Of a stretch of 64,000 bases of DNA, positions 24,083 to 33,796 are shown piece after piece. Every line of letters starts with the position of its first letter. Position 1 is the first letter of the stretch. The DNA lies in assembly GCA_963736715.1 (NCBI GenBank), contig CAVTQA010000042.1, positions 1 through 64,000 of the forward strand. Direction: 5' to 3'. This stretch comes from AP-15 sp963736715 (lineage in GTDB: Bacteria; Pseudomonadota; Alphaproteobacteria; ATCC43930; CGMCC-115725). Under the pieces are notes generated by a model that saw only the letters and a list, made by a program, of their open reading frames with translations, was not told the DNA's origin and searched no databases. The position numbers and the translations under genes are program-made.

Positions 24083-26243
24083 TCACACCCGCTTCAGGTC
24101 CTGGTCCTTCAGCGGCAGCGAGCGGATGCGCTTGCCGGTCGCCGCGAAAATCGCGTTGCACAATGCCGGGGCCAATGGCGGCACTCCAGATTTCGCCGCC
24201 GCCGCCCCAGAACCCGCCGCTCGGCACCAGCACGGTCTCGACTACCGGCATATCGGCAAGGCGCAGCATCTGGTAATCGTCGAAATTGCCTTGTTGCACG
24301 CGGCCGTTCTCGATCGTGATCGCGCCATAGAGCGCCGCGGTCAATCCATAGACGATTGCGCTTTCGGTCTGCGCCCGCAGGATCTCGGGGTTGACGACGT
24401 GGCCGGTGTCGACCGCGGCGACGACGCGGTGCACCCGCACCGCGCCCTTGTCGTCGACCGATGCCTCGGCGACCTGGGCGCACAGGCTGTTGTAAGCCTC
24501 GACGAGCGCGATGCCGCGGGAAATCCCCGGCGCAGCCGGGCTATCCCAGCCCGCCTTTTGCGCCGCCGCGTCGAGCACGGCGAGCCGCACCGGGTCTTTG
24601 CTCAGCAATTTGCGGCGGTATTGGTAGGGATCTTGCCCGGCGGCGTGCGCCATCTCGTCGATGAAAGATTCCCGGAAGAACCCGTTCTGCGAATGGTTGA
24701 CCGAGCGCCAGAAGCCGACCGGGACGTGCGTCGTGCGCATTGCGTAGCCGACCTCGTAGTTCGGCACCTCGTAGGCCATTTCTTCGGTAAAGCCGTTGGC
24801 GAAGGACTGATCGACGCCGCCCGTCAGCCGCTGCGGGAAAAGATTGGCGAGGATTGACGGGCCGGTGACCCGCACCCGCCATGCGACGGGCATTCCCGAC
24901 GCGTCGAGGCCAGCGGTGAACTTGGCCATCGCCGTCGGACGGTAGAAGTCGTGGCGGATGTCCTCCTCGCGCGTCCATAGGAGCTTGACCGGCTGCCCGG
25001 CCGCCTTGGCGACCAGCACCGCCTGATGGACATAATCCTGCACCGCGCCGCGCCGGCCGAAACCGCCGCCGAGCATCGTCTTGTGCACGACGACCTTCTC
25101 CGGCGGCACCTCGGCAGCAGCCGCCGCTGCGGCCAACGCCGCTTCGCCGCTCTGAGTGGATACCCAGATCTCGACCTTGTCAGGGGTGACGGAGGCCGTG
25201 CAGTTCTGCGGCTCCATCGTCGCATGGCTCAAAAACGGCGCCCCATATTCGGCCTCGACCCGCTTCGCGGCCGTGGCGAGCGCCGCATCGACATCGCCGT
25301 CCTTACGGACCACCGCCGCCTCCGGCGCGGTAAGCCCGCCGCGCAGGAACTCGGCGATGCTGGCGCTCGACACGGTACCGTTCTGTCCCTCGTCCCAGGT
25401 CACCGGCAGCGCGTCGATGGCCGTCTTTGCCTGCCACCAGCTGTCGGCAACCACAGCGACCGCGTTCGGCAGCCGCACTACCTGGCGCACGCCTTTCAGC
25501 CCGCGGATTTTCGACTCGTCGAAGGATTTGGGCGTGCCCCCAAACACCGGGCACTGAGCGATCGCGGCATAAACCATGTTCGGCACGCGGGCATCGATGC
25601 CGTAGAGCGGCTTCCCGGTCACCTTGTCGACCGTGTCGAGCCGCTTCTGCGGCGTTCCGAGCAGGGTCCAATCCTTCGGATCCTTGAGCTTCACCTCGGA
25701 CGGGGGCGGCTGTTTCGCGGCGGCTTCGGCGACCTCGCCATATCGCAAGGTGCGGCCGCTCGGCTTGTGGGTGACGATGCTGTTTGCCGACTGGCACTCG
25801 GCCGCCGGAACACCCCATTGCGCCGCCGCAGCGGCGATCAGCATTTCACGCGCCGCCGCGCCTGCCTTGCGGAGATATTCCTGCGAGGTCCGCACCGACC
25901 GGCTGCCGCCGGTCGACATGTCGCCCCACGCGCGCTTGCGCCGCAGGTTTTCTTCGGGTGATGGAAACTCCGCGCGCACCTTGCTCCAATCGCATTGGAG
26001 CTCCTCGGCAACCAGCATCGGCAGCGCGGTGGTGATGCCCTGCCCCATTTCGGAGCGGGCGACGCGGATGATGACCGCGTCATCGGGCTGGATCACCACC
26101 CAGGCATTGACCTCGGCAGGGCCCGGCGCGGCCGCGGCCTCGCCGGTGCCGCCCGGCAGGTGAAAACCGAGCGCGAGCCCGCCGCCCGCGGCGGCTGCGG
26201 TCGTCAGGAAAAAGCGGCGGCTGATCTGCGGCATGTGTGTCAT
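24083..26243 (-). CDS. Molybdopterin-binding subunit of IorB-type aldehyde/isoquinoline oxidoreductase (frameshift near C-terminus)
   Basis: A ~719-residue periplasmic molybdenum hydroxylase large subunit. It has a TAT signal SRRFFLTTAAAAGGGLALGF, then ARSEMGQGITTALPMLVAEEL, GYxTPQKRLDTVDKV-like linker, GGGFGRRGAVQDYVHQAVLVAK, PVGFWRSVNHSQNGFFRESF and VPSGGFWGG. At 24191-24193 an extra base (AAA for AA) shifts the frame. The other frame then continues GVPPLAPALCNAIFAATGKR, IRSLPLKDQDLKRV and a stop at 24083. The length is a multiple of three plus one. It pairs with the 2Fe-2S subunit upstream; electrons probably go to a c-type cytochrome. Substrate unknown. Confidence 0.85.
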
Positions 26244-26259
26244 GGCGTGTCCCTCCCCG

Positions 26260-26709
26260 TCACGCCTGCGCCGCGGTGTGGATCGCCGCGCGGATGCGGG
26301 CGTAGGTGCCGCAGCGGCAGATGTTGGTGACCGCGGCGTCGATATCGGCGTCGGTGGGTTGCGGCTTGTCCTTGAGGAGAGCCGCCACGGCCATGATCAT
26401 GCCGCTCTGGCAATAGCCGCATTGCGGCACATCGTGGGCGATCCAGGCCCTTTGCACGGGATGGAGGACACCGTTGGCCGGCAACCCCTCGATCGTCGTG
26501 ATCTGGGTCCCTTCGGCCGCACTGACCGGCACCGAGCAGGACCGGGTCGCAACGCCGTCGATATGGACCGTGCAGGCCCCGCACTGGGCGATCCCACACC
26601 CGAATTTGGTGCCGGTCAGGCCCAAGGTGTCGCGCAGCACCCAAAGCAACGGGGTGTCGGGATCGACATCGACCTCTAGCGGCTGTCCGTTGATGATGAG
26701 TCGGGGCAT
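26260..26709 (-). CDS. 2Fe-2S subunit of IorA-type oxidoreductase
   Basis: A 149-residue protein with two 2Fe-2S domains. The plant-type cluster ligands are in GTKFGCGIAQCGACTVHIDG and RSCSVPV. The second cluster is in VPQCGYCQSGMI and TNICRCGTYARIR. This is the small subunit of isoquinoline 1-oxidoreductase / aldehyde dehydrogenase-type molybdenum hydroxylases. It heads the operon, 16 bases before the large subunit. No FAD subunit is present, as usual in this cytochrome-coupled group. Confidence 0.92.
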   Translation of the reverse strand: MPRLIINGQPLEVDVDPDTPLLWVLRDTLGLTGTKFGCGIAQCGACTVHIDGVATRSCSVPVSAAEGTQITTIEGLPANGVLHPVQRAWIAHDVPQCGYCQSGMIMAVAALLKDKPQPTDADIDAAVTNICRCGTYARIRAAIHTAAQA

Positions 26710-26962
26710 CTGGCTACTCCTTGATCGGCTCGGGGCACGTGGCCGAGAGCTTACCGGTGCTAATCCTAAGCCCGTTGTTCATGCCGCCCAACTCTCATTT
26801 CGGGTCGGGTGAGCCGCAGGGGATTGTGCGAGCCCTTGCTCTGTCTTAGGGGGCGGCGCACGACGGCGTTCCTGAGGCGCCGGACTTCGGCCGCCGCGTC
26901 ATTGTGCTGTGTCCCAGCGTTCTCTTCGTATCCTCCGCGTCCTTTGCGGTGGAGCGTTGTTC

Positions 26963-27334
26963 TTATTCCGGGAGAAATTCGCGGACTTTGGCGAGGAGCT
27001 GGCGCGGGCTGAAGGGTTTGGCGATGTAGCCGTCGCAACCGGCTTCCCGCGTCTTGGCCTCGTCGCCGGAGAGGGCGTAAGAGGTCACCGCGACGATCGG
27101 CACGCGGGCCAGTTCGGGGATCGCCCGGATGCGCCGCGTCGCCTCGTAGCCGTCGATGATCGGGAGCTGAATGTCCATCAGAATCAGGTCGGGACGATGG
27201 CTCTCTGCCATAGCCACCCCTTCGGCGCCGTCCACCGCTTCGATCAATTCGTAATCGAAGCTGGTCAACAGGTCGCGGATGATCTGGCGGTTGTCCTCGG
27301 TATCCTCGATCACCAGAACGCGCTTGGCCATCAC
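26963..27334 (-). CDS. Single-domain response regulator (CheY/DivK-like)
   Basis: A 123-residue receiver domain without an output domain: VLVIEDTEDNRQIIRDLL with the acidic pair, the phosphorylation site DLILMDIQLP (Asp54), the conserved threonine/serine region VAVTSYALSGDEA, and lysine 106 in YIAKPF. Its start overlaps the stop of the upstream sensor kinase by four bases, so the kinase is the presumed phosphodonor. Stand-alone receivers of this kind act as phosphorelay intermediates or protein-interaction switches. Confidence 0.9.
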   Translation of the reverse strand: MMAKRVLVIEDTEDNRQIIRDLLTSFDYELIEAVDGAEGVAMAESHRPDLILMDIQLPIIDGYEATRRIRAIPELARVPIVAVTSYALSGDEAKTREAGCDGYIAKPFSPRQLLAKVREFLPE

Positions 27335-27714
27335 GCCGCCTCCTCCAGCACCTCATCGACGTGGACGGGTAGAACGACCCGGAAGGTCGAGCCTTGGCCC
27401 AATACCGAGTCGACCGAAATTGTCCCGCCCTGCATCTCGACCATGCGCTTCGAGATCGCCAGGCCCAAACCGGTGCCCCCCTTCTTGCGCGTGTTGGAAT
27501 TGTCGATCTGCTGGAATTCGCCGAAGATCCGATCCTGATCAGCGTCGGCGATGCCTGGCCCGGTATCGCGCACGGTCAGCACGAACTGGCCCTTGTCCGT
27601 CTCAGCGCGGATCTCGACTTCGCCCGCGTCGGTGAATTTGATCGCATTGCCGACGAGGTTCAGCAATACCTGCGAAACGCGGCGGGCATCGCCATGCGCC
27701 ATCGGCATGTTCAT
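27331..27714 (-). CDS. Kinase ATPase-domain segment (after frameshift)
   Basis: 127 codons holding the complete HATPase_c domain: N box LNLVGNAIKF, G1 box DTGPGI, F box IFGEFQQ, and G2 box GGTGLGLAI. Its ATG-like start is internal to the kinase; the upstream frame reaches this point with TAKGLKFTAALQD, one base out of register. It overlaps the response regulator start by four bases. Confidence 0.72.
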   Translation of the reverse strand: MNMPMAHGDARRVSQVLLNLVGNAIKFTDAGEVEIRAETDKGQFVLTVRDTGPGIADADQDRIFGEFQQIDNSNTRKKGGTGLGLAISKRMVEMQGGTISVDSVLGQGSTFRVVLPVHVDEVLEEAA

Positions 27715-30700
27715 CCTGCAATGCAGCAGTGAATTTCAGCCCCTTCGCAGTGGCGAGCGGCTCGGTCGCGGTGACAACGGACTTGACCACCTCGGGCAGA
27801 TTGTAGTCCTCCAGTGTCAGGGTCAACTGACCGGCCTCGATCTTTGCCAAGTCCAACACGTCATTGATCAAGGCCAAGAGGTGCTTGCCGTTGTTCTGGA
27901 CGCGCTCGAGCACCCCCTTTGGCCGGGCCGGCAGCTGGCCGTAGATGCCGTCGACGAGCAGTTCGGCATAGCCGAGGATCGCGTTCAATGGGGTCCTCAG
28001 CTCGTGGCTCATATTGGCGAGGAACTGCGATTTGTGCTGGCTGGCGAGCGCCAATTGCTCGCTCTTGTCGGCAATCTCGCGGAAGAGGCGCGCGTTCTGG
28101 ATCGCCAGCACCGACTGGCTTGCGAGAGTCTCCATCACCCGGACAGTCTCCGGCGGGAATTCACCCGCCTCTTGCCGCATCAGGATGATCGCCCCGAGGA
28201 TGCGCTCAGCGCCGACCAGCGGTACGATCAGCGCCGAGTGAAAGCCGGCGGCGAGGGTGACGTCGCGCAGCGGGTAGCTCGCCCGCTGCGCGAGATCGGC
28301 GAGCTGAATCGGCACGCGGCGCGCCACCGCCTCGCCCATCGCGCTCTCGGTCTCGGCGACATGCAGCTCGCGAACCGAATGCGCCAGCGCCTCGTCCCAC
28401 CCCACCGCCTCGACCAGCCGGAACGCACGCTCAACCCGGCTGTAGCGGAACACCGCCCCGGCGTTCGCCCAGGTCACGCCGAGCGAGGCGTTGAGAATCG
28501 TCGACAGCACCGTTCGCAGATCGAGCGTCGAGCTGACCGCCTGCGCGACCTCATTCAACATCTTCAGCTCGGCAACCGAGCTCCCGAGCTCGGTTGTACG
28601 GGCACGCAATTCATTGAACAGCCGCGCATTCTCGATCGCGATCACCGCCTGGTCGGCAAAGGTCCGGACCAATTCGATCTGCTTGCCGGAAAAGGGCTCG
28701 ACCCTTTGGCGCGCCAGCACGATGACGCCGACCGGCACCCCCTCGCGCAACAGGGGCACCCCGAGCATCGTAGGCGTCTTGGCGACGCGGATGAATTCGC
28801 CCCAGCTGTATTCCGGATCCGACCTCGCGTCCGGAATGTGGACGACATTGGCGGTCAATGCAGTGCGGCCCGCGACCGTGCCGCGGCCTGGCGAGATCGG
28901 GTTGGCTTCGACGAGAGCTTTGGTTTCGGGCGAAAAGCCGACCGATGCCGCGACGCGATAAAGCTCGCCCTCGCGGCGGAAGATAAACGCCATCTCGGCT
29001 TCGCACAGCCGCGACGCGGTTCCCGCCAGCGTCTCCAGCACCGGTTGCAGGTCGAAAGTCGATTGGCTGATGACCTTGAGCACGTCGCTCGTCGCGGTCT
29101 GGTATTCGAGCGACTCCTGAAGATCGTCGGTGCGCTCGCGCAACTCGCCGAGCAGCCGTGCATTCTCGATCGCGATCACCGCCTGGTCGGCAAAGGTCGT
29201 CACCAGCTCGATCTGCTTCTCGTTGAACGGCTCGACGTGAGAACGGGCCAGGGTAATGACGCCGATCAGCGCATCCTCGCGGATCAGCGGCACTCCGAGC
29301 ATCGTGCGCTGGCGGCCGAGCTGGACCGCCTCGGCCCTGGTGTACTCGGGGTCGGCTGCCGCGTCCTCGATGTGCACCGCGCGCCGCTCGAGCACGGTTC
29401 GGCCGGCCAATGTACCGCGGCCCGGCACGATCGGATTGCGCACCTGGAAATCCCTATATTCCGCCGGGATCCCGAACGAGGCGACCACTCGACAGAGACC
29501 GTCGTGCAGCCGGAAGATGAACCCGGAGTTGGCGCGGCAAATGCGCGCCGCCGTCTCGACCAGCGTATCGAGCACCGGCCCGAGTTCGGCGCCAGAGCGG
29601 CTGATGACCTTGAGCACATCGCTGCTCGCAGTCTGATATTCGAGCGACTCCTGCAGATCGTGGGTGCGCTGCCGCAGCTCGGTAATGAGCCGCGCGTTCT
29701 CCATTGCGATCACCGCCTGCGCCGCGAAATTCTGCAGCAGCGCGATCTGCTTGTCGGTGAACGGGCGCACCTCAGTGCGGCCCGCGACGATCATTCCGAG
29801 GAGCTCGTCCCCCTTCCGCAGCGGCACGGACAGCAGCGTGCGGGCGCCGCCGAGTACGGCTGCCCGCGCCCCTGGGTCCTCCAACTGCGCCATATCGGGG
29901 ATGTGGACGAAATGCTCGCCCGCCAGCAGCGGCCGGCTTGCCGCCGCCTGCGACCCACGAACGCCCTGTCGCAGCCGATCGGCGAACGGTCCGGACATGC
30001 CGCGCATCGCGACCGCACGGAAATACTCGCCATCAAAGAGGAACATGGTGCCGCGCGGCGCCTCGCACAGGCTGTGCGCCTTCTCCAGGATCGCGTCGAA
30101 CACCGGCGCAAGGTCGCCGGGCGAGGAATTGATGACCTGCAATACTTCGGCGGTCGCGGTCTGTTGCGCCAAGGCCTCGCGCGTCTCGGTGATCAGCCGC
30201 GCGTTCTCCATCGCGATCACCGCCTGCGCGGCGAAATTCTGCAACAGCGCGATCTCTTTTTCGCTGAATGGCCGCACCTCAAGGCGGGCCGCGGAGATCA
30301 GGCCTAGGAATGCGCCGTCTTTGCGCAGCGGCACAAACAGCACCGTGCGGATGCCCGCAAGCTCGGCCGCGCTGCGAAAAACCGGGTGGTCGATTTCAGC
30401 GCAATCGGCTATGTGGGCGAAGGGCTTACCCTCGATCAGGGCCTGGCTCGCCGGTGAGTCGGCAGCACGATACCCCTGCCGCAGAATATCAGCGAATTTG
30501 TCCGACACGGCGTTCGTCGCGACGGCATGCAACTTCTCGCCGTCGTAGAGCTGCAGGCTCCCATGAGCGGCACCGCAAAGGGTGTGCGCCTTTTCCAGCA
30601 TCGCATCGAACACCGGCGCGAGGTCGCCGGGCGAGCTGTTGATGACCCCGAGCACTTCGGCCGTCGCGGTCTGCTGCTCCAGCGCCTCGCGCGTCTCGGT

Positions 30701-30730
30701 GATCAGCCGCGCATTCTCCATCGCGATCAC
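27602..30730 (-). CDS. Open central part of the multi-GAF kinase: five GAF modules and HisKA
   Basis: The longest uninterrupted piece, about 1040 codons. It contains GAF modules 4 to 8, each introduced by a coiled linker such as LQESLEYQTATSDVLKVIS or QTATAEVLQVINSSPGDLAP and ended by FAAQAVIAMENARLITE or FADQAVIAIENARLL. GAF 6 and 7 share the NPI-PGRGT-AGRT block. GAF 8 is more divergent (AVSSTLDLRTVLSTILNASL). Then come the HisKA phosphoacceptor helix and its partner (LINDVLDLAKIEAGQLTL). If the kinase is broken at both ends, this piece lacks a sensor and an ATPase domain. Confidence 0.8.
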   Translation of the reverse strand: MIAMENARLITETREALEQQTATAEVLGVINSSPGDLAPVFDAMLEKAHTLCGAAHGSLQLYDGEKLHAVATNAVSDKFADILRQGYRAADSPASQALIEGKPFAHIADCAEIDHPVFRSAAELAGIRTVLFVPLRKDGAFLGLISAARLEVRPFSEKEIALLQNFAAQAVIAMENARLITETREALAQQTATAEVLQVINSSPGDLAPVFDAILEKAHSLCEAPRGTMFLFDGEYFRAVAMRGMSGPFADRLRQGVRGSQAAASRPLLAGEHFVHIPDMAQLEDPGARAAVLGGARTLLSVPLRKGDELLGMIVAGRTEVRPFTDKQIALLQNFAAQAVIAMENARLITELRQRTHDLQESLEYQTASSDVLKVISRSGAELGPVLDTLVETAARICRANSGFIFRLHDGLCRVVASFGIPAEYRDFQVRNPIVPGRGTLAGRTVLERRAVHIEDAAADPEYTRAEAVQLGRQRTMLGVPLIREDALIGVITLARSHVEPFNEKQIELVTTFADQAVIAIENARLLGELRERTDDLQESLEYQTATSDVLKVISQSTFDLQPVLETLAGTASRLCEAEMAFIFRREGELYRVAASVGFSPETKALVEANPISPGRGTVAGRTALTANVVHIPDARSDPEYSWGEFIRVAKTPTMLGVPLLREGVPVGVIVLARQRVEPFSGKQIELVRTFADQAVIAIENARLFNELRARTTELGSSVAELKMLNEVAQAVSSTLDLRTVLSTILNASLGVTWANAGAVFRYSRVERAFRLVEAVGWDEALAHSVRELHVAETESAMGEAVARRVPIQLADLAQRASYPLRDVTLAAGFHSALIVPLVGAERILGAIILMRQEAGEFPPETVRVMETLASQSVLAIQNARLFREIADKSEQLALASQHKSQFLANMSHELRTPLNAILGYAELLVDGIYGQLPARPKGVLERVQNNGKHLLALINDVLDLAKIEAGQLTLTLEDYNLPEVVKSVVTATEPLATAKGLKFTAALQDEHADGAWRCPPRFAGIAEPRRQCDQIHRRGRSRDPR

Positions 30731-32662
30731 CGCCTGCGCGGCGAAATTCTGCAGACCAGCGCGATCTGCTTGTCGGTGAACGGCCGCACTTCTTGGCGTC
30801 CAAGCGTAGATCGTGCCGAGGAGTCAGCTCGTCCTTGCGCAAGCGGCACAACCAAGCCCGTGCGCGCACCCCCAAGTTCCACAAGGCTAGCGCTTCGGCG
30901 CTCGTGAACGTCCGATGATCCGATAGCGGCGCATCGCCCATCAGTTGGAATGGCTCGCCTTCCAAGCAGTCGCCCGAGGCTGCGTCCCGGCGATGCGGCG
31001 GAGCCCGATCCGCCTGCCGCGACTTTCAGAGAATGCGTCGAACTCCGGCGGTGAAACCAACGTTAGCGACCAAAGGGATACAATTCGCTTCGCCGTCGAT
31101 AGATCGATAGGCCCAAAGGCAGCATCGCACAGCCGCGTGGCCTTTTCGAGAATCGCGTCGAAGACCGGGCTGCAGATCGCCGGGCGAGCGAATTGATGAC
31201 CTGCAACACCTCGGCGGTCGCGGTCTGCTGCTCGAGCGCCTCGCGCGTCTCGGTCAACAGCCGCGCATTCTCCATCGCGATCACCGCCTGGGCGGCGAAA
31301 TTCTCGACGAGGGCGATCTGTTTCTCGGAGAACGGCCGACTTCCTGCGCGTACGGCACGATCGCCCGAGCAGGGCTTCATCCTTGCGCAGCGCCACGTCA
31401 AAGCGAGCGTGCCGAATGCCGCCGAGCTTGACGCAACGCCGGCTCGCGGCGCCACGCGGATCTGCCGATCTCGGCAAGATCGGCGCAGTGGCACACGCGC
31501 TCGCCGCTCGAGCGCGCTCGGCACGGCATGCGGATCGGCAGCGTACCTGCGCCCGGCTGTCTCGCACGCAATGCCGCGAGCAAGCCGCGCATCGCGACGC
31601 CGTCGAAACTAACGGCGCCGTCCTAGCGCTGCAGGCTCCGCAGGCGGCGCCGCACAGCGCATGGCCTTGTCGACATCGCCTCGAACACTGGGGCGAGGTC
31701 GCCGGCGAGGAGTTGATGACCCGCAAGACCTCGGCGGTCGCGGTCTGCTGCTCCAGTGCCTCGCGCGTCTCGGTGATCAGCCGCGCGTTCTCCATCGCGA
31801 TCACCGCCTGCGCCGCGAAATTCTGCAGCAGCGCGATCTGCTTGTCGGAGAATGGCCGGACTTCCTGGCGATAAATAACGAGATGCACCGAGCAGCTGCT
31901 CGTCCTTTCGCAGCGGGACGGCAACAACGTGCGGCGCACCGCCGAGTTCGACAAAGGCGCGGCGGACTAGGCGCCGAGCGATAGACTTCTCCGCGGCAGC
32001 GATGTCGTCGAATTGGACGACGTCTCCCCGTCGAGCAGTCGGCCGAGCTGCGCTGTGCCGGCGCCGGAACCGTGGTGCACGTGACGTCAGAAAATCTGCA
32101 AAGGGCGGCGGTACACCGTGCAGCGCCACTGCGCGGAAAAATGCGCCGTCATCGTCAGTAAACGTGCCACAGGATCTGCCCAAAGCGGCCTCGCACAGAC
32201 GCATCGCCTTGTCGAGCATCGCGTCGAACACCGGGGCGAGGTCGCCAGGCGAGCTATTGATGACCTGCAATACCTCGGCGGTCGCGGTCTGCTGGTCGAG
32301 CGCCTCTTTCAGTTCGGCGGTGCGGTCCTCGACCTTTTTTTCGAGGTCGGCGTAGGATTTCTGGAGGTCCGCGGCCATGCGGTTGAAGTCGCCGGCGAGG
32401 TCTTCGAGCTCGTCGCCGGTTTGGATGTCGATGTGGCGGTCGAGTTCGCCGGCGCCGATCCGCGCGGCGCCCGCCTGCAATTGGCGGATCGGCACGGTCA
32501 TGCGGCGGGCGAGAAGCAGCGCAGCCAATGTCGCCAGGACAAGGGCGAGGGCGAGCAGCGCGGCGGTGCGCAATGCCGAGCCGTAGAGCGGCGCCAGGGC
32601 TTCGCTCAGCGGCAATTCGACAAAGACGGTCCAGCCGAGCGGCGCGATTGCGGCGTGCGCGG

Positions 32663-33571
32663 TCAAGACCGAGATTGCCGTTGATGCCCTTCGGCGACCA
32701 TGACCGCCTGGTCGATCGGTTGCCCCCACCCTGACCCTCCCCCGCCTGCGGGGGAGGGAAGGGAGGGGGCCTCGGCCAGTGCCGATGCGACCTGCGGCAG
32801 ATTGGCGAGGTCGGTATTGCGCAACACGAGGCTGATGTCGGGGTGGGCGATCAGCCGGCCGTCGCGGTCGACGACATAGGCGTAGCCCCCCTGGCCGATC
32901 TTCAGCCCGGTGATTACATCCCAGATCAGCTTCAGATTGACCTCGGCGACCGTGACGCCGGCATTGCGTCCGGCGCGGGCCAGCGCCACGGTCATATACG
33001 GCTCGGATTCCTTGCGGAAATAGACCGGGCTGAACCAAAGGCGGTTCTTCTTCGCTTCGATGAAGCTCGGCGACTGGGAATAATCCTTCTCGCTGCCGAC
33101 CACGTCCATCGCCAGGCGGGAAACCTTGAGCTGCTCCTTGCCGGCGTCGTCGAGCTGGATCAGCTCGGTGATCGCCGGCACCTGGCGCAACAGGCGCACA
33201 TAATCGAAACGGCGCTGCTCGAGCGGACTGGCGGCCCATTGCGGCGCGGTGGTCCAGCCGAGCTGGCGCTCGATCTCGTCGACGAACTGCTCGATGCGGC
33301 GCGCCGCCGACCCGGCCTTCTCCTGCTGAATGCGGAACAGCGCCGCCTTGTTCTCCTCGTAGCTGAACCAGAAATCGAGCGCGCTGTTGAGCAGCAGCAC
33401 CAGGCTGACCAGCCCGACGATCAGCAGCACATATTTGCGGAAGAGCCGCCCGCGCGGCCTCGCCGTCGCCCCGCCTCCCGTGCTTTCCTGGTCGGATGAT
33501 CGGCGCCGCCCTCCCAGCGAGCCAAGCGGAAGCCAGCCCATCCGCGAAGAGCTGCGTGCCGCGTCAGTCAT
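32663..33571 (-). CDS. Kinase N-terminal sensor segment (helix plus Cache domain, before frameshift)
   Basis: 302 codons: an arginine-rich cytoplasmic start, a membrane helix KYVLLIVGLVSLVLLLNSAL, and a periplasmic double-Cache domain (YSQSPSFIEAKKNRLWFSPVYF, KESEPYMTVALARAG, GQGGYAYVVDRDGRLIAHPD). Near its end it carries about 15 codons encoded by a GC-rich palindromic repeat (APSLPSPAGGGGSGWG) without loss of frame. The frame is lost just after, at VMVAEG; the next frame continues VLTAHAAIAPLGWTVFVELP and the second membrane helix. Confidence 0.75.
   Translation of the reverse strand: MTDAARSSSRMGWLPLGSLGGRRRSSDQESTGGGATARPRGRLFRKYVLLIVGLVSLVLLLNSALDFWFSYEENKAALFRIQQEKAGSAARRIEQFVDEIERQLGWTTAPQWAASPLEQRRFDYVRLLRQVPAITELIQLDDAGKEQLKVSRLAMDVVGSEKDYSQSPSFIEAKKNRLWFSPVYFRKESEPYMTVALARAGRNAGVTVAEVNLKLIWDVITGLKIGQGGYAYVVDRDGRLIAHPDISLVLRNTDLANLPQVASALAEAPSLPSPAGGGGSGWGQPIDQAVMVAEGHQRQSRS
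32723..32770. repeat. Short GC-rich palindrome inserted in-frame within kinase Cache domain (family member 5)
   Basis: CCCCACCCTGACCCTCCCCCGC / GCGGGGGAGGGAAGGGAGGGG. It encodes a low-complexity Pro/Gly stretch between conserved Cache segments. Confidence 0.65.
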
Positions 33572-33744
33572 GGGTCACCGCGTGGGCATGAGCTAACGGC
33601 ATCGGGCGACAATCAGGTCCAATTTTGCGACGATCATACCGCATATGTAACGCGATTGACATGTGCCCGCGGCTCAACCGCCCGAGACGCCGCGTGCTAA
33701 CCTCATTCTATGCCGCTGAGCTTGATGACCTGAAGCGGCTCAAT

Positions 33745-33786
33745 TAGTGGGAAACTGACCACAGCTAGTGAGAAACTGACCACAGC
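33745..33786. repeat. Tandem 21-bp direct repeat
   Basis: Two adjacent copies of a 21-mer, TAGTG(G/A)GAAACTGACCACAGC, differing at one base, preceded by TGACCTGAAGCGGCTCAAT. Tandem subterminal repeats containing CTGACCAC resemble ends of some insertion sequences, but no transposase is present, so this may be an element end left behind. Confidence 0.5.
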
Positions 33787-33796
33787 CGATTTCAAC

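Larger units (their letters stand above)
27331..33571 (-). pseudogene. Giant multi-GAF sensor histidine kinase, interrupted by several frameshifts
   Basis: One gene of about 6.2 kb. From the N-terminus: membrane helix, extracellular double-Cache domain, second helix, HAMP (RMTVPIRQLQAGAARIGAGEL), coiled coil, about eight GAF modules, HisKA with the H-box FLANMSHELRTPLNAILGY, and HATPase (VLLNLVGNAIKFTDAGEVE, DTGPGI, GGTGLGLAISKRM). Frame breaks lie near 32685 (Cache), repeatedly between about 32130 and 30740 (GAF 1-3), and near 27715 (between HisKA and HATPase, +1). The linker between GAF modules recurs at 28629, 29163, 29697, 30204, 30714, 31268 and 31788. Either decayed, or repeat-rich sequence with uncorrected errors. 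Confidence 0.78.

Noticed and set aside
23709..26243. An 844-residue fusion of a molybdopterin subunit with a cytochrome c
   Set aside because: The fusion exists only because of one extra base at 24191-24193. Removing it restores the normal end of the molybdopterin subunit (LKDQDLKRV, stop at 24083) and leaves a separate FccA with its own signal peptide.
27551..30307. A 918-codon open frame on the plus strand
   Set aside because: It is antisense to the GAF array, rich in Arg/His/Leu as expected for the complement of a high-GC gene, and has no recognisable domain; the opposite strand has HisKA and GAF motifs.
27331..33571. A CRISPR-like array
   Set aside because: The ~530-base periodicity is protein-domain repetition (GAF plus linker), with long coding units and no short direct repeats with unique spacers.
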